A DNA stretch of 64,000 bases, from NCBI GenBank assembly GCA_014155875.1, contig JACEFZ010005597.1, positions 184,001-248,000 of the forward strand, read 5' to 3'. Made by a program: the position numbers and the translations under genes. The notes below the pieces were generated by a model, which was not told where the DNA came from, ran no database searches, and was given only the letters and a program-made list of their open reading frames with translations. This stretch comes from Cepaea nemoralis. Its lineage: Eukaryota > Mollusca > Gastropoda > Stylommatophora > Helicidae. Numbering within the stretch: position 1 is the first letter of the stretch; every line of letters begins with the position of its first letter. Positions 45,463-57,624 of the stretch are shown here, one piece after another.

Positions 45463-45987
45463 ATGTAGCCAAACACGACCTCCCTTGTGGAGAGAATGTC
45501 TATTGTCAGCGTCTAGCGGTATTTAAAAGTGAAGGGTTCAAGACAGGTACATAGTACGAGCACAGATGAAACATAAATTCAGGCGTCAATAACATATGAT
45601 TTATTATTCTCGAATATAATTACATCATACTGTCTCATCACTCGCTAACAGCTGTTATTCTCGCACTAGTCAATATAAAGCAATCATGCGGAAATGCAAT
45701 ATTACAATATCAACTTCTACACTCGCATATCTCAGCCCCACACACAGACATAAGTCTCACTGCTCAGCTATTCAATAGCTCTAAAGTACTAAGTAAAGTC
45801 TAACCTGCCACACTCTCAGACACACGTCCTCTCTCAGTCCAGTCTAAAGCCCGTCTGGCTTCCCTTCGACTGCCCAGTGGTCACGAGGTACTTGCCCCTC
45901 GTGCAACTCGTGGGAAGTCAGATGTCTCGCATACGCCGGGTTGAGACCAGGCGTACTGCGTAGTGACCTGCCCTTCACGGGTACAGC
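45463..45987. other. Unassigned intergenic segment
   Basis: A distinct, GC-moderate segment (tgtagccaaacacgacctcc...) interrupts the end of the preceding LINE remnant and is itself interrupted by the hAT MITE. It could be an LTR or another mobile element; no second copy is present to prove it. Confidence 0.35.
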
Positions 45988-45995
45988 ATCTAGAT

Positions 45996-46487
45996 CAGTG
46001 TTTCCCAACCTTTTTTGTACCATGCCCCACTTAAGCCTTCCTAAAATTCATATTGCCCCCCTTCCCCGCCCCATGTCCCCCCTCAACATATACATTATTT
46101 TTAATATTCAAAAATTGAAATGTTCACTAAAGAAACTTGAATGATAGGTTTTAGGAAGAAATCACTAGGTAATTATTGAGCAAACACAGTAAGTAAATTT
46201 TCAAAACATATAATGGAGAACTGAAATTCAAGTACAAAATAATTTTAATGAAAGATTTTTCTATATTATTTTAATTATTAGTAATTATTTATTATTTAAA
46301 TTTAGTGAGATCCTTGCGCTTGATGCTTGCTGCAAAGAGATCTTATGTCAGGTTCCAATTTAGTTAACTTCAGTCTCAAGTCTCCCCGTTTTTTTATATT
46401 CAGCCGATTTCTTCCATTTTCGAATTGCCCCCCTTAACAGTCAAATTGCCCCCCTGTGGGGCGTGGGCCCCACGTTGGGAAACACTG
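45996..46487. mobile_element. hAT MITE, 492 bp, perfect 8-bp target duplication
   Basis: Target duplication ATCTAGAT at 45988-45995 and 46488-46495. TIRs CAGTGTTTCCCAAC / GTTGGGAAACACTG, with subterminal CCCC-rich repeats (ccccactt, ttgcccccc). No transposase. Ends and 8-bp duplication are typical of non-autonomous hAT elements. Confidence 0.95.
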
Positions 46488-46743
46488 ATCTAGATTCTTC
46501 TCATTTCCCCTTACTCACCCCATTACCCTATCTCTAACATGTGTCCTTTCTTATGTCCCCTATAGGACCTTGACATCTATATATCGCCATAGTTTGGTGC
46601 TCGTGTTAATTGCTTTTATTAGTGGCATCTCCCGCAGTTTCAATGCTCAGTGAATGGAAATTTACATGATTATACTTGTTAATTTGATTGTGTACCATGT
46701 TTCGTCCAAATATATCTATTTTATTTTCTTCAATGAATCAAGT

Positions 46744-46935
46744 TAAGAAATTGTTTAAAACAGATCTTCAAAATGGATGGTTCCTTCGTAAGAAAAAAGA
46801 AGTCTTAAAAGTTGAGAGGTTCGACTTCATTGCACCGGGTGTGCAATGAAGTCGATGCTCTAGATTTTTAAGACTTTCTTTAAACAAAATTAAGGACCAT
46901 CCATTTTAAAGATGGAAGTTAAGCAATCTCTCATG
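46744..46935. repeat. Long hairpin (~90-bp arms)
   Basis: The left arm (about 46744-46837: ttgtttaaaacagatcttca, aaatggatggttcctt, aagtcttaaaa, tcgacttcattgcacc) is the imperfect reverse complement of the right arm (about 46841-46935) with a loop of only a few bases. It may be a foldback MITE or a transcribed hairpin. Confidence 0.8.
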
Positions 46936-47024
46936 GTCCTTCATTATTATATGGAATATCACACTGTTCCTCTCTTGCATCGTTATGAACATCTTTCACA
47001 TAATCTGACCTACGTAGTGTGAAT

Positions 47025-47660
47025 AAGAGAAAAACAGAAGTAATGGTTATTACACGGAACAATTGTACAGCCAAGTGTAACACCAAACAGCATGGAACCA
47101 ATCTGAAACAAGTCAGTGTATTTAATTAGTTGGCGGCTTTCATACAGCAGTTGGCAGGTATATTAACTAATTAATTGCCGTGGGATGATTACACGTCTTA
47201 AGCGACTTCCCCGTATCTGCCATGGGCTTATATATCTCCAAAATGTTGTCATTGCGATATAATACAACATGCCTGCTGTCATATTAACAACTTTAAAGTT
47301 ATAACTGTGACACATCCCCTACTTCCCATTTCCCGTCATCCATGTTTGTTTGGTCAAAGCCTACTTCTTGTTTGGCTCTGACTCTGTTAAAGAAGTTGTA
47401 TGTTGTATTGTCCCAGCAAAGAAAGCCTTTCACAAGATGAAGAATATTCTCAATAGTTTCTCTTTGTCTATCGCGGACAGGAAGAGAGCTTTCAAGAGCT
47501 ATAATGGACCAATCTTGATGTACGGAAGTAAATCATGGACAATTAGCAACAAGTGGGGAATTATGCGGAAACTGCGGAGATGTGTTTTGTAGAAGAGTGT
47601 TGAGAACACCGTCGATGGTTAGACAGGTCAATGGGGACAAACTGAAAAGTTAGTTTCATA
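47025..47660 (+). mobile_element. Decayed LINE reverse-transcriptase C-terminus
   Basis: RKTEVMVITRNN at about 47030, then, after an insertion (about 47130-47340), FHKMKNILNSFSLSIADRKR and ILMYGSKSWTISNK. The order matches the YLG/LYG region of non-LTR polymerases. Confidence 0.65.
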
Positions 47661-47661
47661 T

Positions 47662-47890
47662 CCTTTACTGGACGTACCAGTTAACTCTGGCATTTTTTGG
47701 TTATTTGTGATCCCCGGGAAAGTTTATGTTCAGTAGTTTGCCATTTTGTTTTCTGAACGACCAGCACTCATACCATTGTGCGAAAAGCAACGCAAAGCGG
47801 TCTGCTGTCATGTCGCCCGCAGCTGTGTTTCGAGCGCGGTATGCGGGATTACGAATCGCGTCCGTAACTCCGTTTGCCACATAGCCGGAC
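47662..47890 (+). repeat. Foldback MITE family G fragment
   Basis: cctttactggacgtaccagt start, cagtagtttgccattttgtt, then gcaaagcggtctgctgtca and cgcccgcagctgtg as in 59930-59965. The right arm is missing. It has landed in the preceding LINE fragment. Confidence 0.65.
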
Positions 47891-47924
47891 ATTCAACGAA
47901 GATATCTTGAAAGAAGTTAACTCA

Positions 47925-48110
47925 CACAGAGAACTGGTTGCTCGCATCAGAATAAGACACTCCACAGAGAGAGAGAACTGGTTGCTCGCATCAGAATAAG
48001 ACACTCCACACAGAGAGAGAACTGGTTGCTCGCATCAGGATAAGACACTCCACACAGAGAGAGAACTGGTTGCTCGCATCAGGATAAGACACTCCACATT
48101 CTGTGGTCCT
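47925..48110 (+). repeat. ~48-bp tandem repeat, four copies
   Basis: Unit agagagaactggttgctcgc + atcaggataagacactccacac. Confidence 0.9.
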
Positions 48111-48116
48111 GTCGTG

Positions 48117-49228
48117 AGAAGGGGGAAGGTGGAGTATGTCTTCACAACGGGTTGGTGGAGGGGAAGCTGGAGTATGTCTTCACAACGGGTTGGTGGAGGG
48201 GAAGCTGGAGTATGTCTTCACAACGGGTTGGTGGAGGGGAAGCTGGGGTATGTCTTCACAACGGGTTGGTGGAGGGGAAGCTGGAGTATGTCTTCACAAC
48301 GGGTTGGTGGAGGGGAAGCTGGAGTATGTCTTCACAACGGGTTGGTGGAGGGGAAGCTGGAGTATGTCTTCACAACGGGTTGGTGGAGGGGAAGCTGGAG
48401 TATGTCTTCACAACGGGTTGGTGGATGGGAAGCTGGGGTATGTCTTCACAACGGGTTGGTGGAGGGGAAGCTGGAGTATGTCTTCACAACGGATTGGTGG
48501 AGGGGAAGCTGGAGTATGTCTTCACAACGGGTTGGTGGAGGGGAAGCTGGAGTATGTCTTCACAACGGGTTGGTGGAGGGGAAGCTGGAGTATGTCTTCA
48601 CAACGGGTTGGTGGAGGGGAAGCTGGAGTATGTCTTCACGGGTTGGTGGAGGGGAAGCTGGAGTATGTCTTCACAACGGGTTGGTGGAGGGGAAGATGGA
48701 GTATGTCTTCACAACGGGTTGGTGGAGGGGAAGCTGGAGTATGTCTTCACAACGGGTTGGTGGAGGGGAAGCTGGAGTATGTCTTCACAACGGGTTGGTG
48801 GAGGGGAAGCTGGAGTATGTCTTCACAACGGGTTGGTGGAGGGGAAGCTGGAGTATGTATTCACAACGGGTTGGTGGAGGGGAAGCTGGAGTATGTATTC
48901 ACAACGGGTTGGTGGAGGGGAAGCTGGAGTATGTCTTCACAACGGGTTGGTGGAGGGGAAGCTGGGAGTATGTCTTCACAACGGGTTGGTGGAGGGGAAG
49001 CTGGAGTATGTCTTCACAACGGGTTGGTGGAGGGGAAGCTGGAGTATGTCTTCACAACGGGCAGGTGGAGGGGAAGCTGGAGTATGTCTTCACAACGGGT
49101 TGGTGGAGGGGAAGCTGGAGTATGTCTTCACAACGAGCAGGTGGAGGGGAAGCTGGAGTATGTCTTCACAACGGGTTGGTGGAGGGGAAGCTGGAGTATG
49201 TCTTCACAACCGGTTGGTGGAGGGGAAG
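48117..49228 (+). repeat. 38-bp satellite, ~29 copies
   Basis: Unit ggttggtggaggggaagctg + gagtatgtcttcacaacg. It has no stop in any plus-strand frame, and 38 is not a multiple of three, so all three frames stay open for 374-402 codons. A few units carry single-base changes or small deletions. Confidence 0.98.
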
Positions 49229-49244
49229 AGAGGCAGGGGGATTC

Positions 49245-49510
49245 TTATTTTTTTGGTGTGTGCTCGCTGGCTTTGAACTCAAACGTAGTCCATACAAACT
49301 ACTTCTAGTAGCACTGGACTGAATTTTGCGCGTGGATTAGCTTTTCCAATTACAAGTGTCCCTCACCATCAGGTGAACCCACTCCGACTTCAGAGGTACT
49401 TTTAATTTACGTCAACATTTTAGTCCAACTGTTCGGTCGCTTAAAAAAAAAGTGTTTCCAACTGTCCGGTGTAGGGGTTGAACCCCTTACCTCAGCATCA
49501 ACACATTGGA
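49245..49510 (+). mobile_element. Single-arm copy of the 1.06-kb foldback family
   Basis: ttggtgtgtgctcgctggct, gtgtccctcaccatcaggtg, aacccactccgacttcagag, caactgtccggtgtaggggt match 1062-1300, including the tRNA-like ggggttgaaccccttacc. Confidence 0.65.
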
Positions 49511-49637
49511 TGTTAGATTATGGAATGGAAGTACGTCGGTATAAAAAATGATTAGCAGTACAAGAAAAAGAAGGCTATGGACAGACATGATCACCAACAC
49601 CACACGGAATGGTCTATAAGAAGAATTAATAAATAAA

Positions 49638-50140
49638 AGCACACGAATTATTTGGCACTCATAGAAGTAGGGGTAAGAATTAAAGACTATATGACGTACT
49701 ATACAACATAAAAATTGAAAGTTATAGCTACCGACCGAGATTCGAGCCTGTCATCTCGAAATGATGAGAGCGCCTCGCTGCAAGAACAAGTGTATTTCGA
49801 CGCATGACCAACTAGGCACCCCTAAACAAAGGTGTATTCATTAACCAGGTACCACATGAACCCATAACTATGGAAAATGGACATAATTCTTATCCAACCA
49901 TTGAAATAGCGCCACGGGTCTCAGAAATTTATATTAAACCAGAATAGGTCAAATAACAAACACACAATCATTTCTCTTGTTGAAATGTTGGTTAATATAC
50001 TGAAAACAGCATTTGGAGGTGACTGATTCGAATCGCGGTCGATAACTACAGCTTCAATTGTTATGTTGTCTAGTACGTTCTCTAGTCTCTACTTCTTACC
50101 TCTACTTCTATGAGTGCCAAACAATACGTGTGTGTTTATT
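49638..50140. mobile_element. Foldback element with ~125-bp arms and tRNA-like box
   Basis: The arms 49638-49765 and 50014-50140 are reverse complements (for example ggcactcatagaagtagg against cctacttctatgagtgcc). Each arm has a pol III B-box-like sequence (ggctcgaatctcgg on the minus strand, gattcgaatcgcgg on the plus strand). An A-box-like tagttggtcatgcg lies on the minus strand at about 49800-49815. Confidence 0.75.
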
Positions 50141-50269
50141 TATGAACTGTCTTGTGGCCTCGCGAGGATCCCAAATTTATATTTATAAGAAGAAGAATGT
50201 TGTAAGCTAAGATCATCCTGTAATATTTACCTTCTAGTGATCTATCTTTCTTATAATTTAGAAAATCCA

Positions 50270-51300
50270 TTAGTTTCTTTCAAATGCTGAGTGGGTATTC
50301 TCTTTTCTGCAGAAGAGATCCTTGAAAGAAGATCTGTAGATGGAACTCATCTTGTAGTATAATAAAATGTTCACGCTTGAGTTCACAGCTTGAAACAGGA
50401 AACCAAACGACCACATGGCAGCACAGATGTTCACGAACCTCTTCCCCAGGTAGAAGTCTGGCAGCACAAAGGTGGTCATACTGATGATAGGTGCCTGGGG
50501 TGTAGCAGACGATGAGGATACACGCGATCATGACAATCATTTTCATCGTCTTCTTATCACGGCTTTTCGTGCTATCTTCGCTACCAGACGTCGCCTCTCG
50601 GCGCCATTGTGAAGACTTATTCAGATTTATTATTAAAATTATGGTGAACAGAATGACAGCTAGAAATGAGGTGACGCCGATGATGGAACTGAGAAAGAAA
50701 ACCAGTCCTTCCACATGGTGTCTGCCGCTGGTGTAGCTGATGGACAGAAGAGTTCTATTCCACTCCGGAAAATTCTTCCACTCAAGGAACAAAGTGGAAT
50801 ATTCAGGAATTAGAGGAACTATATTCAGAAAGTAGATGGCGCATATGGATATAGCTTGTTCGTTTCCGCGTAATGATTTGTTTGACTTTAATGGGAAATA
50901 TTATACATAAACATCGTTCCGCGGTGATGAAGACGGTAATGTAGCTCGTAATCCTACCACACGTGATATGTGGCCAAGACCCGGTTAAGTACTGAAACTC
51001 TAATGGTATCCAGGGGACATCTGCATTGGCAACTAGAGGATTCAGACAAACACCAACCCAGAGCAGAGCTATGAGGCAAAGAAGATCAGAAATGGCCATT
51101 CCGAAGAAGCTTATGTTTACTGTGTTTTTGAAGCCTTGTTTAATAAAGATAATGATGTTGATGATGTTTGCTGTGATCCCAGAGGCACTGATGAGCCCAC
51201 ACAGTGTGACAAAGTTGATTACGTGAAATATCTGCAACTGGAAGTCGCTCAGAATGCTTCTCTCGATGCTAAACTGGAACCCTATAGAAGTGTTCTCCAT
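50270..51300 (-). pseudogene. Gastropod chemosensory-type rhodopsin-family GPCR, frameshifted
   Basis: Single-exon minus-strand gene; the likely start is ATG 51300 (MENTSIG), and an upstream in-frame ATG lies at 51405. All seven helices can be followed: TM1 (GITANIINIIIFIKQGF), TM2 (TVNISFFGMAISDLLCLIAL), TM3 with ERCLCI in place of DRY, TM4 (AISICAIYFLNIVPLIPEYS), TM5 (FLAVILFTIILIINLNKSSQ), TM6 (MKMIVMIACILIVCYTPG) and TM7 with NSSVNILLYY in place of NPxxY, then a short tail ending at 50270. Frame shifts near 50855 (TM3/TM4) and 50494 (after TM6) interrupt it. Such receptors are expanded in gastropods and expressed in sensory organs (recalled knowledge). It may be a pseudogene or carry consensus errors. 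Confidence 0.85.
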
Positions 51301-52057
51301 TTCTTGATTTCTTTGTGTATACTCGAAGCTCAGCTGGATATTAGTATCTATGTCCACGCTGTTTTGCTTCGCACTTCTAGACCGTTTCAATGTAAATCTA
51401 AGCATATTAAAAAATATAAATGCTATAGCGATAAATATCTATGTATTTCTCTTTATCATACGTGCTCCTCAAATTCTTCATTACTTAAATGTAGTGTTGT
51501 GTCTACGTCCCAAGGAAATGTGTTCTTTACCGGTTAAAGAACGTATTTCAGATTAAAGTTTAACCAGGCACCTCCAACGTTTCATGCACTCGCACATATG
51601 TTCATTGTAGATTGCCTTAATTCAGGTTAAATTTTTACCTGACGCCGCCAACGTTCCAAGCGCTCGTATGTACTTTGTAGATTGCCTTAAGCAAATTCTA
51701 ACAAATTAATTGTCGTATACCCGTGTCTGTTCAGTCTATTCGGTACCCAATGTCTGCACTGGAAAGCTAAGTTCGTCTTCTTAAATTACAGTGACAGCCT
51801 AGGTTATTATGACTAAAATTGGCAACCAGGTAGTCCTCGCTGTGTGTCCAAGCCTGCATTTAAGGCTTTGCCTAGTAATGCATAGTAACGAATGCTGGCG
51901 AACAAACAATTTCGTGTAAAGGTTTTCAAACCAAGTGATTTGTCAAAATTTGACAGTCGCTTTAATTATAGTAACCTTTACAAGACACTTGATTAATCTA
52001 CATTTGACAGTCGCTTTAATTATAGTAATGGCCACACGAAATAATACCTGCACACAT

Positions 52058-52076
<19 letters not shown>
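51301..52076. other. Intergenic, short duplications
   Basis: A ~75-bp segment (aacgttycawgcrctcg...gtagattgccttaa) is tandemly duplicated at 51560-51700. tttgacagtcgctttaatta occurs twice (51951 and 52003), the second adjoining the mariner remnant. Confidence 0.5.
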
Positions 52077-52095
<19 letters not shown>

Positions 52096-52560
52096 TGTCG
52101 TAGAAGTCTGCCGCCAGTGTCTTGAACTTTTCATTAACGCCTGTCTGCAGTTCATCATCAGTTTCAAATCCCTGGGATGCCAGCCACTTCTTTGGGTGCA
52201 TAAAAAGGTGGTAATCACTTGGCGCCAGATCGGGGCTGTTGGGCGGGTGGTCAACAATTTCCCAGTGAAATTTTTGCAACACTTGAACAGTTGCATTTGC
52301 GACTTGAGGTCGAGCATTATCGTGCAAAAGCACAGTTCAAGAGGACAGCAGCCCACGTCTTTTGTTTTGGATGGCACGTCTAAGTTTTATCAGAGTGTCA
52401 CGATAAGATTTGGCATTAACTTTCGACACCATTTTATAACCATACATCTGACCCATAAACCTCACTGAGTTGCCTGTGAATTTCTGCAGCACTGTTGCTT
52501 TTTGCTAGCAAAATACGGATCACAGCACGAACCTCGCAGCTGGCGGGAGTATTTATTTTT
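52077..52560 (-). pseudogene. Internally deleted mariner transposase
   Basis: On the minus strand, CEVRAVIRILLAKSNSAAEI, HRQLSEVYGSDV (N-terminal helix-turn-helix, 52437-52540) is followed almost directly by LIKLRRAIQNKRRGLLSS, LLHDNARPQVANATVQVL and HPPNSPDLAPSDYHLF (second and third catalytic Asp). The middle, with the first catalytic Asp, is gone. The C-terminus runs into a (CA)n microsatellite at 52065-52095. It belongs to a mariner lineage different from 25.4 kb. Confidence 0.82.
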
Positions 52561-53092
52561 GCACTCATTATAAATCATTCACACGCAGCATCAAACGAGA
52601 TGTCGACAGTGAAAAAAATAGCACACAGCTAGCTAATGAACCACATAAAAAGACTTCATTTCCACATTTCCGTTTTCCTTCGGCTTTTGTCGGTGTTGTC
52701 AAAACGGGACTTACCTAAAAAAACGCGCGTCGCATATATACATAGATACAAACACAGACACTTAGCAATGCTGATAATGTATTATTCCAAGATGGAGGAT
52801 AGAAAATATTGGTTCAATAACTTAATGTGTAAGGGCAAAAACATTACTTGGCACTCACAATTGTCTACTGAATTACCCGAGGAAATTATTATTTGTTATT
52901 GTGACAACATAAGAGCTAGGAGAAGCAATGGAGATGGAGTAGGGAGGAAAGCGAACCAATGAACGAAGAGTATTTTTAATGGGTCTCAATTTGGGCACAC
53001 AGGCCCGTCTTACATTCAGCCCCTCCAGTCAGTCATCGTTCGCACATCATATATATATATATATAGTTATGATCATTATATTATATTATAGC

Positions 53093-53127
<35 letters not shown>
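52561..53127. other. Intergenic with family H fragment and microsatellites
   Basis: Family H arm at about 52960-53040 (cccgtcttacattcagcccc). Short (AT)n and (GT)n runs at 53049-53063 and 53101-53127. No gene recognised. Confidence 0.5.
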
Positions 53128-53575
53128 TCTAGATCTTAGTCAGATATGACTGAGCTACCGTATGACAGTAGACGGTACTACCTGCTCCTGTTAGCGCCGA
53201 ATGTTGGGCGGCGCTTACCAAACCCGACACCCCACATTGTGCCAACGGTTTCGGGCGGAAGAGAACAATTGGGAGGGTACAAGCCTTATCCTGGAACGAG
53301 GAAATGCAACCTAAAGACAACATGTTATGGCAGGGCAGACCAGGCCGTAAGCCTTGGTTGGCAGCTGGTCTAGGATCGAAGCTCCGACAGGCGGATAGTT
53401 AGAGCATTGCTTTGCTGATCCGGCAGCTTCTGCAGCTTGTCTTGTTCCAGATGTATTGGTGTTACCTTTTCTATGGAGGGAACTAAGCAGGCCGAGAGAG
53501 GGATCATGCTGCAGGGCAACACATGGTCTTTATATTTTAGCCCAGGCTTTATGCTATGGAGAGAATTACAACATC
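53128..53575 (+). mobile_element. SINE-like repeat family A, copy 7, fused to LINE E
   Basis: The best-preserved body, from tagatcttagtcagatatga to tttatgctatggagagaatt. The next bases are LINE E coding sequence in the same orientation, with no target-site or tail sequence between. Confidence 0.82.
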
Positions 53576-54500
53576 TACTATCTGCATTTTCCAATGCTTG
53601 TTCTGAATTTGGTTTAACAATTAACAAAAAGAAGACATAGACTATGTCACAAAGTGCACATGGGGTACCATCAATCTTTATTGACGACGCCGAACTGGAG
53701 ATGGTAGACCATTTTACGTATCTAGGATCAGAGGCAAATAGCAAATTATCCCTAGATCAGGAAATCAACATCAGGATTGGTAAGGCAGCAACAACAATGA
53801 ACACGTTAGCAAAAAGAGTCTGGGAGAACAAGGAAGCTTACTGCCAAAACAAAAGTCCTCGTCTACCAAGCCTGTGTCCTTAGTACTCTTCTTTATGGCA
53901 GTGAAACCTGACAACTTACTCACACCAAGAGAAACGTTTAAACGGCTTTCATATGCGGTGTCTGCGAAGAAAACTTGGTATTAAGTGGCAAGACAAAGTC
54001 ACAAATACTGAAGTATTGGAAAGATCAGGTTGTGTGACGGTGTGTTCCATGCTCAGCCTTCGTAGCCTTAGATGATAGTACACGTTAGGAGGATGAATGA
54101 TGGTAGAATACCAAGGGACATCTTTTATGGTGAATTACGGATGGGTAGGAGATCTCAGGATCGGCCTCTACTACGATACAAAGATGTGTGTAAGCGGGAC
54201 ATGATTGATACAGGCATTGATAATGCACATTGGGTCGCCGCTTAACGTGTTGCATGGAGGGCAACTATCTGAGGTGGAATAAAGACAAAGGAGAAAATGA
54301 TTGCAGATAGGGCACCCACAGAGCGTGAGAGACGTAAGATGGTGCATGATGGTGGAAATGGCCATGTTTTCACAAGCATCTACTGTGGACAAACATTTAC
54401 AGCGCGAATTGGCCTTATCAGCCACACTCATGGGTTGTAGTTATTAAGCCTTTTTGAAGCACAATGTACCAAGCTATCATCTGTCAACGCGGAAAGGTGC
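53576..54500 (+). mobile_element. LINE E: non-LTR polymerase C-terminal third
   Basis: Plus-strand frames: LLSAFSNACSEFGLTINKKK, a stop, MSQSAHGVPSIFIDDAELEM, DHFTYLGSEANSKLSLDQEI, NIRIGKAATTMNTLAKRVW, and in shifted frames the LLYGSET-, FHMRCLR- and WQDKVTNTEVL-like blocks. It ends with a zinc-finger-like [19 protein letters not shown]. The 3' tail (aagcacaatgtaccaagcta, tcatctgtcaa..gcggaaaggtgcc) runs into the (AT)n at 54507. Inactive. Confidence 0.82.
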
Positions 54501-54503
54501 CTA

Positions 54504-54765
<262 letters not shown>

Positions 54766-54810
54766 ATATTATTGTCATCATCAAGTACCATGCCGGTAAG
54801 AGTGCGCGGT

Positions 54811-54850
54811 CTTAAGGAGAACAATCTTTACGTCGTGGGAACTGTCACTT
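54811..54850 (+). repeat. Single unit of the 36-bp satellite
   Basis: cttaaggagaacaatcttta + cgtcgtgggaac is one isolated unit of the array that lies 2 kb downstream (56795-57475). Confidence 0.8.
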
Positions 54851-54955
54851 ATCGTCCCTGGGGGGAAAGTAGAATCAACAAGCACACCTTTTAAATACTC
54901 TTTTCTCAGTTTTGGTCTACTGCCGGACCTTTGTCTACACACCCCCCCATTCAGT

Positions 54956-56690
<1,735 letters not shown>

Positions 56691-56794
56691 TCGGGGCTCC
56701 CGTTCTCACAACAAACAAAATCGTAGCGGTATAGACCGACGATCTCTGGCCTTTGATTATTTAGGAGCGACGACCTCCAGTATCGTGACAGGAA

Positions 56795-57480
56795 CCCAAC
56801 TCAAGGAGAACAATCTTTACGTCGTGGAAACCCATCTTAAGGAGAACAACCTTTACGTCATGGGAACCCATGTTAAGGAGAACAAGCTTTACGACACGGG
56901 AACCCAACGTAAGGAGAACAACCTTTACATCGTGGGAACCCATCTTAAGGAGAACAACCTTTACGTCATGGGAACCCATGTTAAGGAGAACAATCTTTTT
57001 GTCGAGGGAACCCGTCTTAAGGAGACAAAGCTTTACGTGGTGGGAACCCATGTTGAGGAGAACAACATTTATATCGACGGAACCTATCTTAAGGAGAAAA
57101 AGCATTACGTCATGGGAACCCATGCTGAGGAGAACAACATTTATGTCGAGGGAACCTATCTTAAAGAGAACAATCTTTACGTCATGGGAACCCATCTTAA
57201 GGAGAAGAACCTTTATGTAATGGGAACCCATGTTAAGGAGAAAAATCTTTACGTCGAGGGAACCCATGTTAAGGAGAACAAGCTTTGCGTCGTGGGAACC
57301 CATCTTAAGGAGAGCAAGCTGTACATCGTGGGAACCCATGTTGAGGAGTACAACATTTACATCGTGGGAACCCGTGTTAAGGAGATAAAGCTTTACGTTC
57401 GAGGGAACCCATGTTGAAGAGAACAACCTTTATGCCGTGGGAATCCATGTTGAGGAGACCAACTTTTACGCCTTGGAGAT
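56795..57480 (+). repeat. 36-bp satellite, ~19 diverged units, open on both strands
   Basis: Unit aaggagaacaacctttacgt + catgggaacccatctt. It encodes a 12-residue repeat (LKENNLYVMGTH) on one plus frame, an RRTTFTSWEP type on another, and a VLLKMGSHDVK type on the minus strand. Units differ by several substitutions each, but no indel disturbs the frame until 57400. Confidence 0.93.
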
Positions 57481-57624
57481 TCAAACACATAATCAAAGCG
57501 CAGACAAGCAAGTATGCTAGCCACTGCGCCGCCCCGTCCCACCATATCATTAACTGATTCAGTTACAAAAAACAAAATTCGAAACACAAGTTAGGTTTCG
57601 ACCAGACATGGTACTCAATCACAA

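Noticed and set aside
45468..46610. Possible LTR retrotransposon end (tgtagccaaac...)
   Set aside because: No second LTR, primer-binding site or internal gag/pol sequence in the window; only kept as an unassigned segment.
48114..49322. 402-, 390- and 374-codon open frames
   Set aside because: All three come from a stop-free 38-bp unit; codon content is the same repeat in three phases and there is no independent coding evidence.
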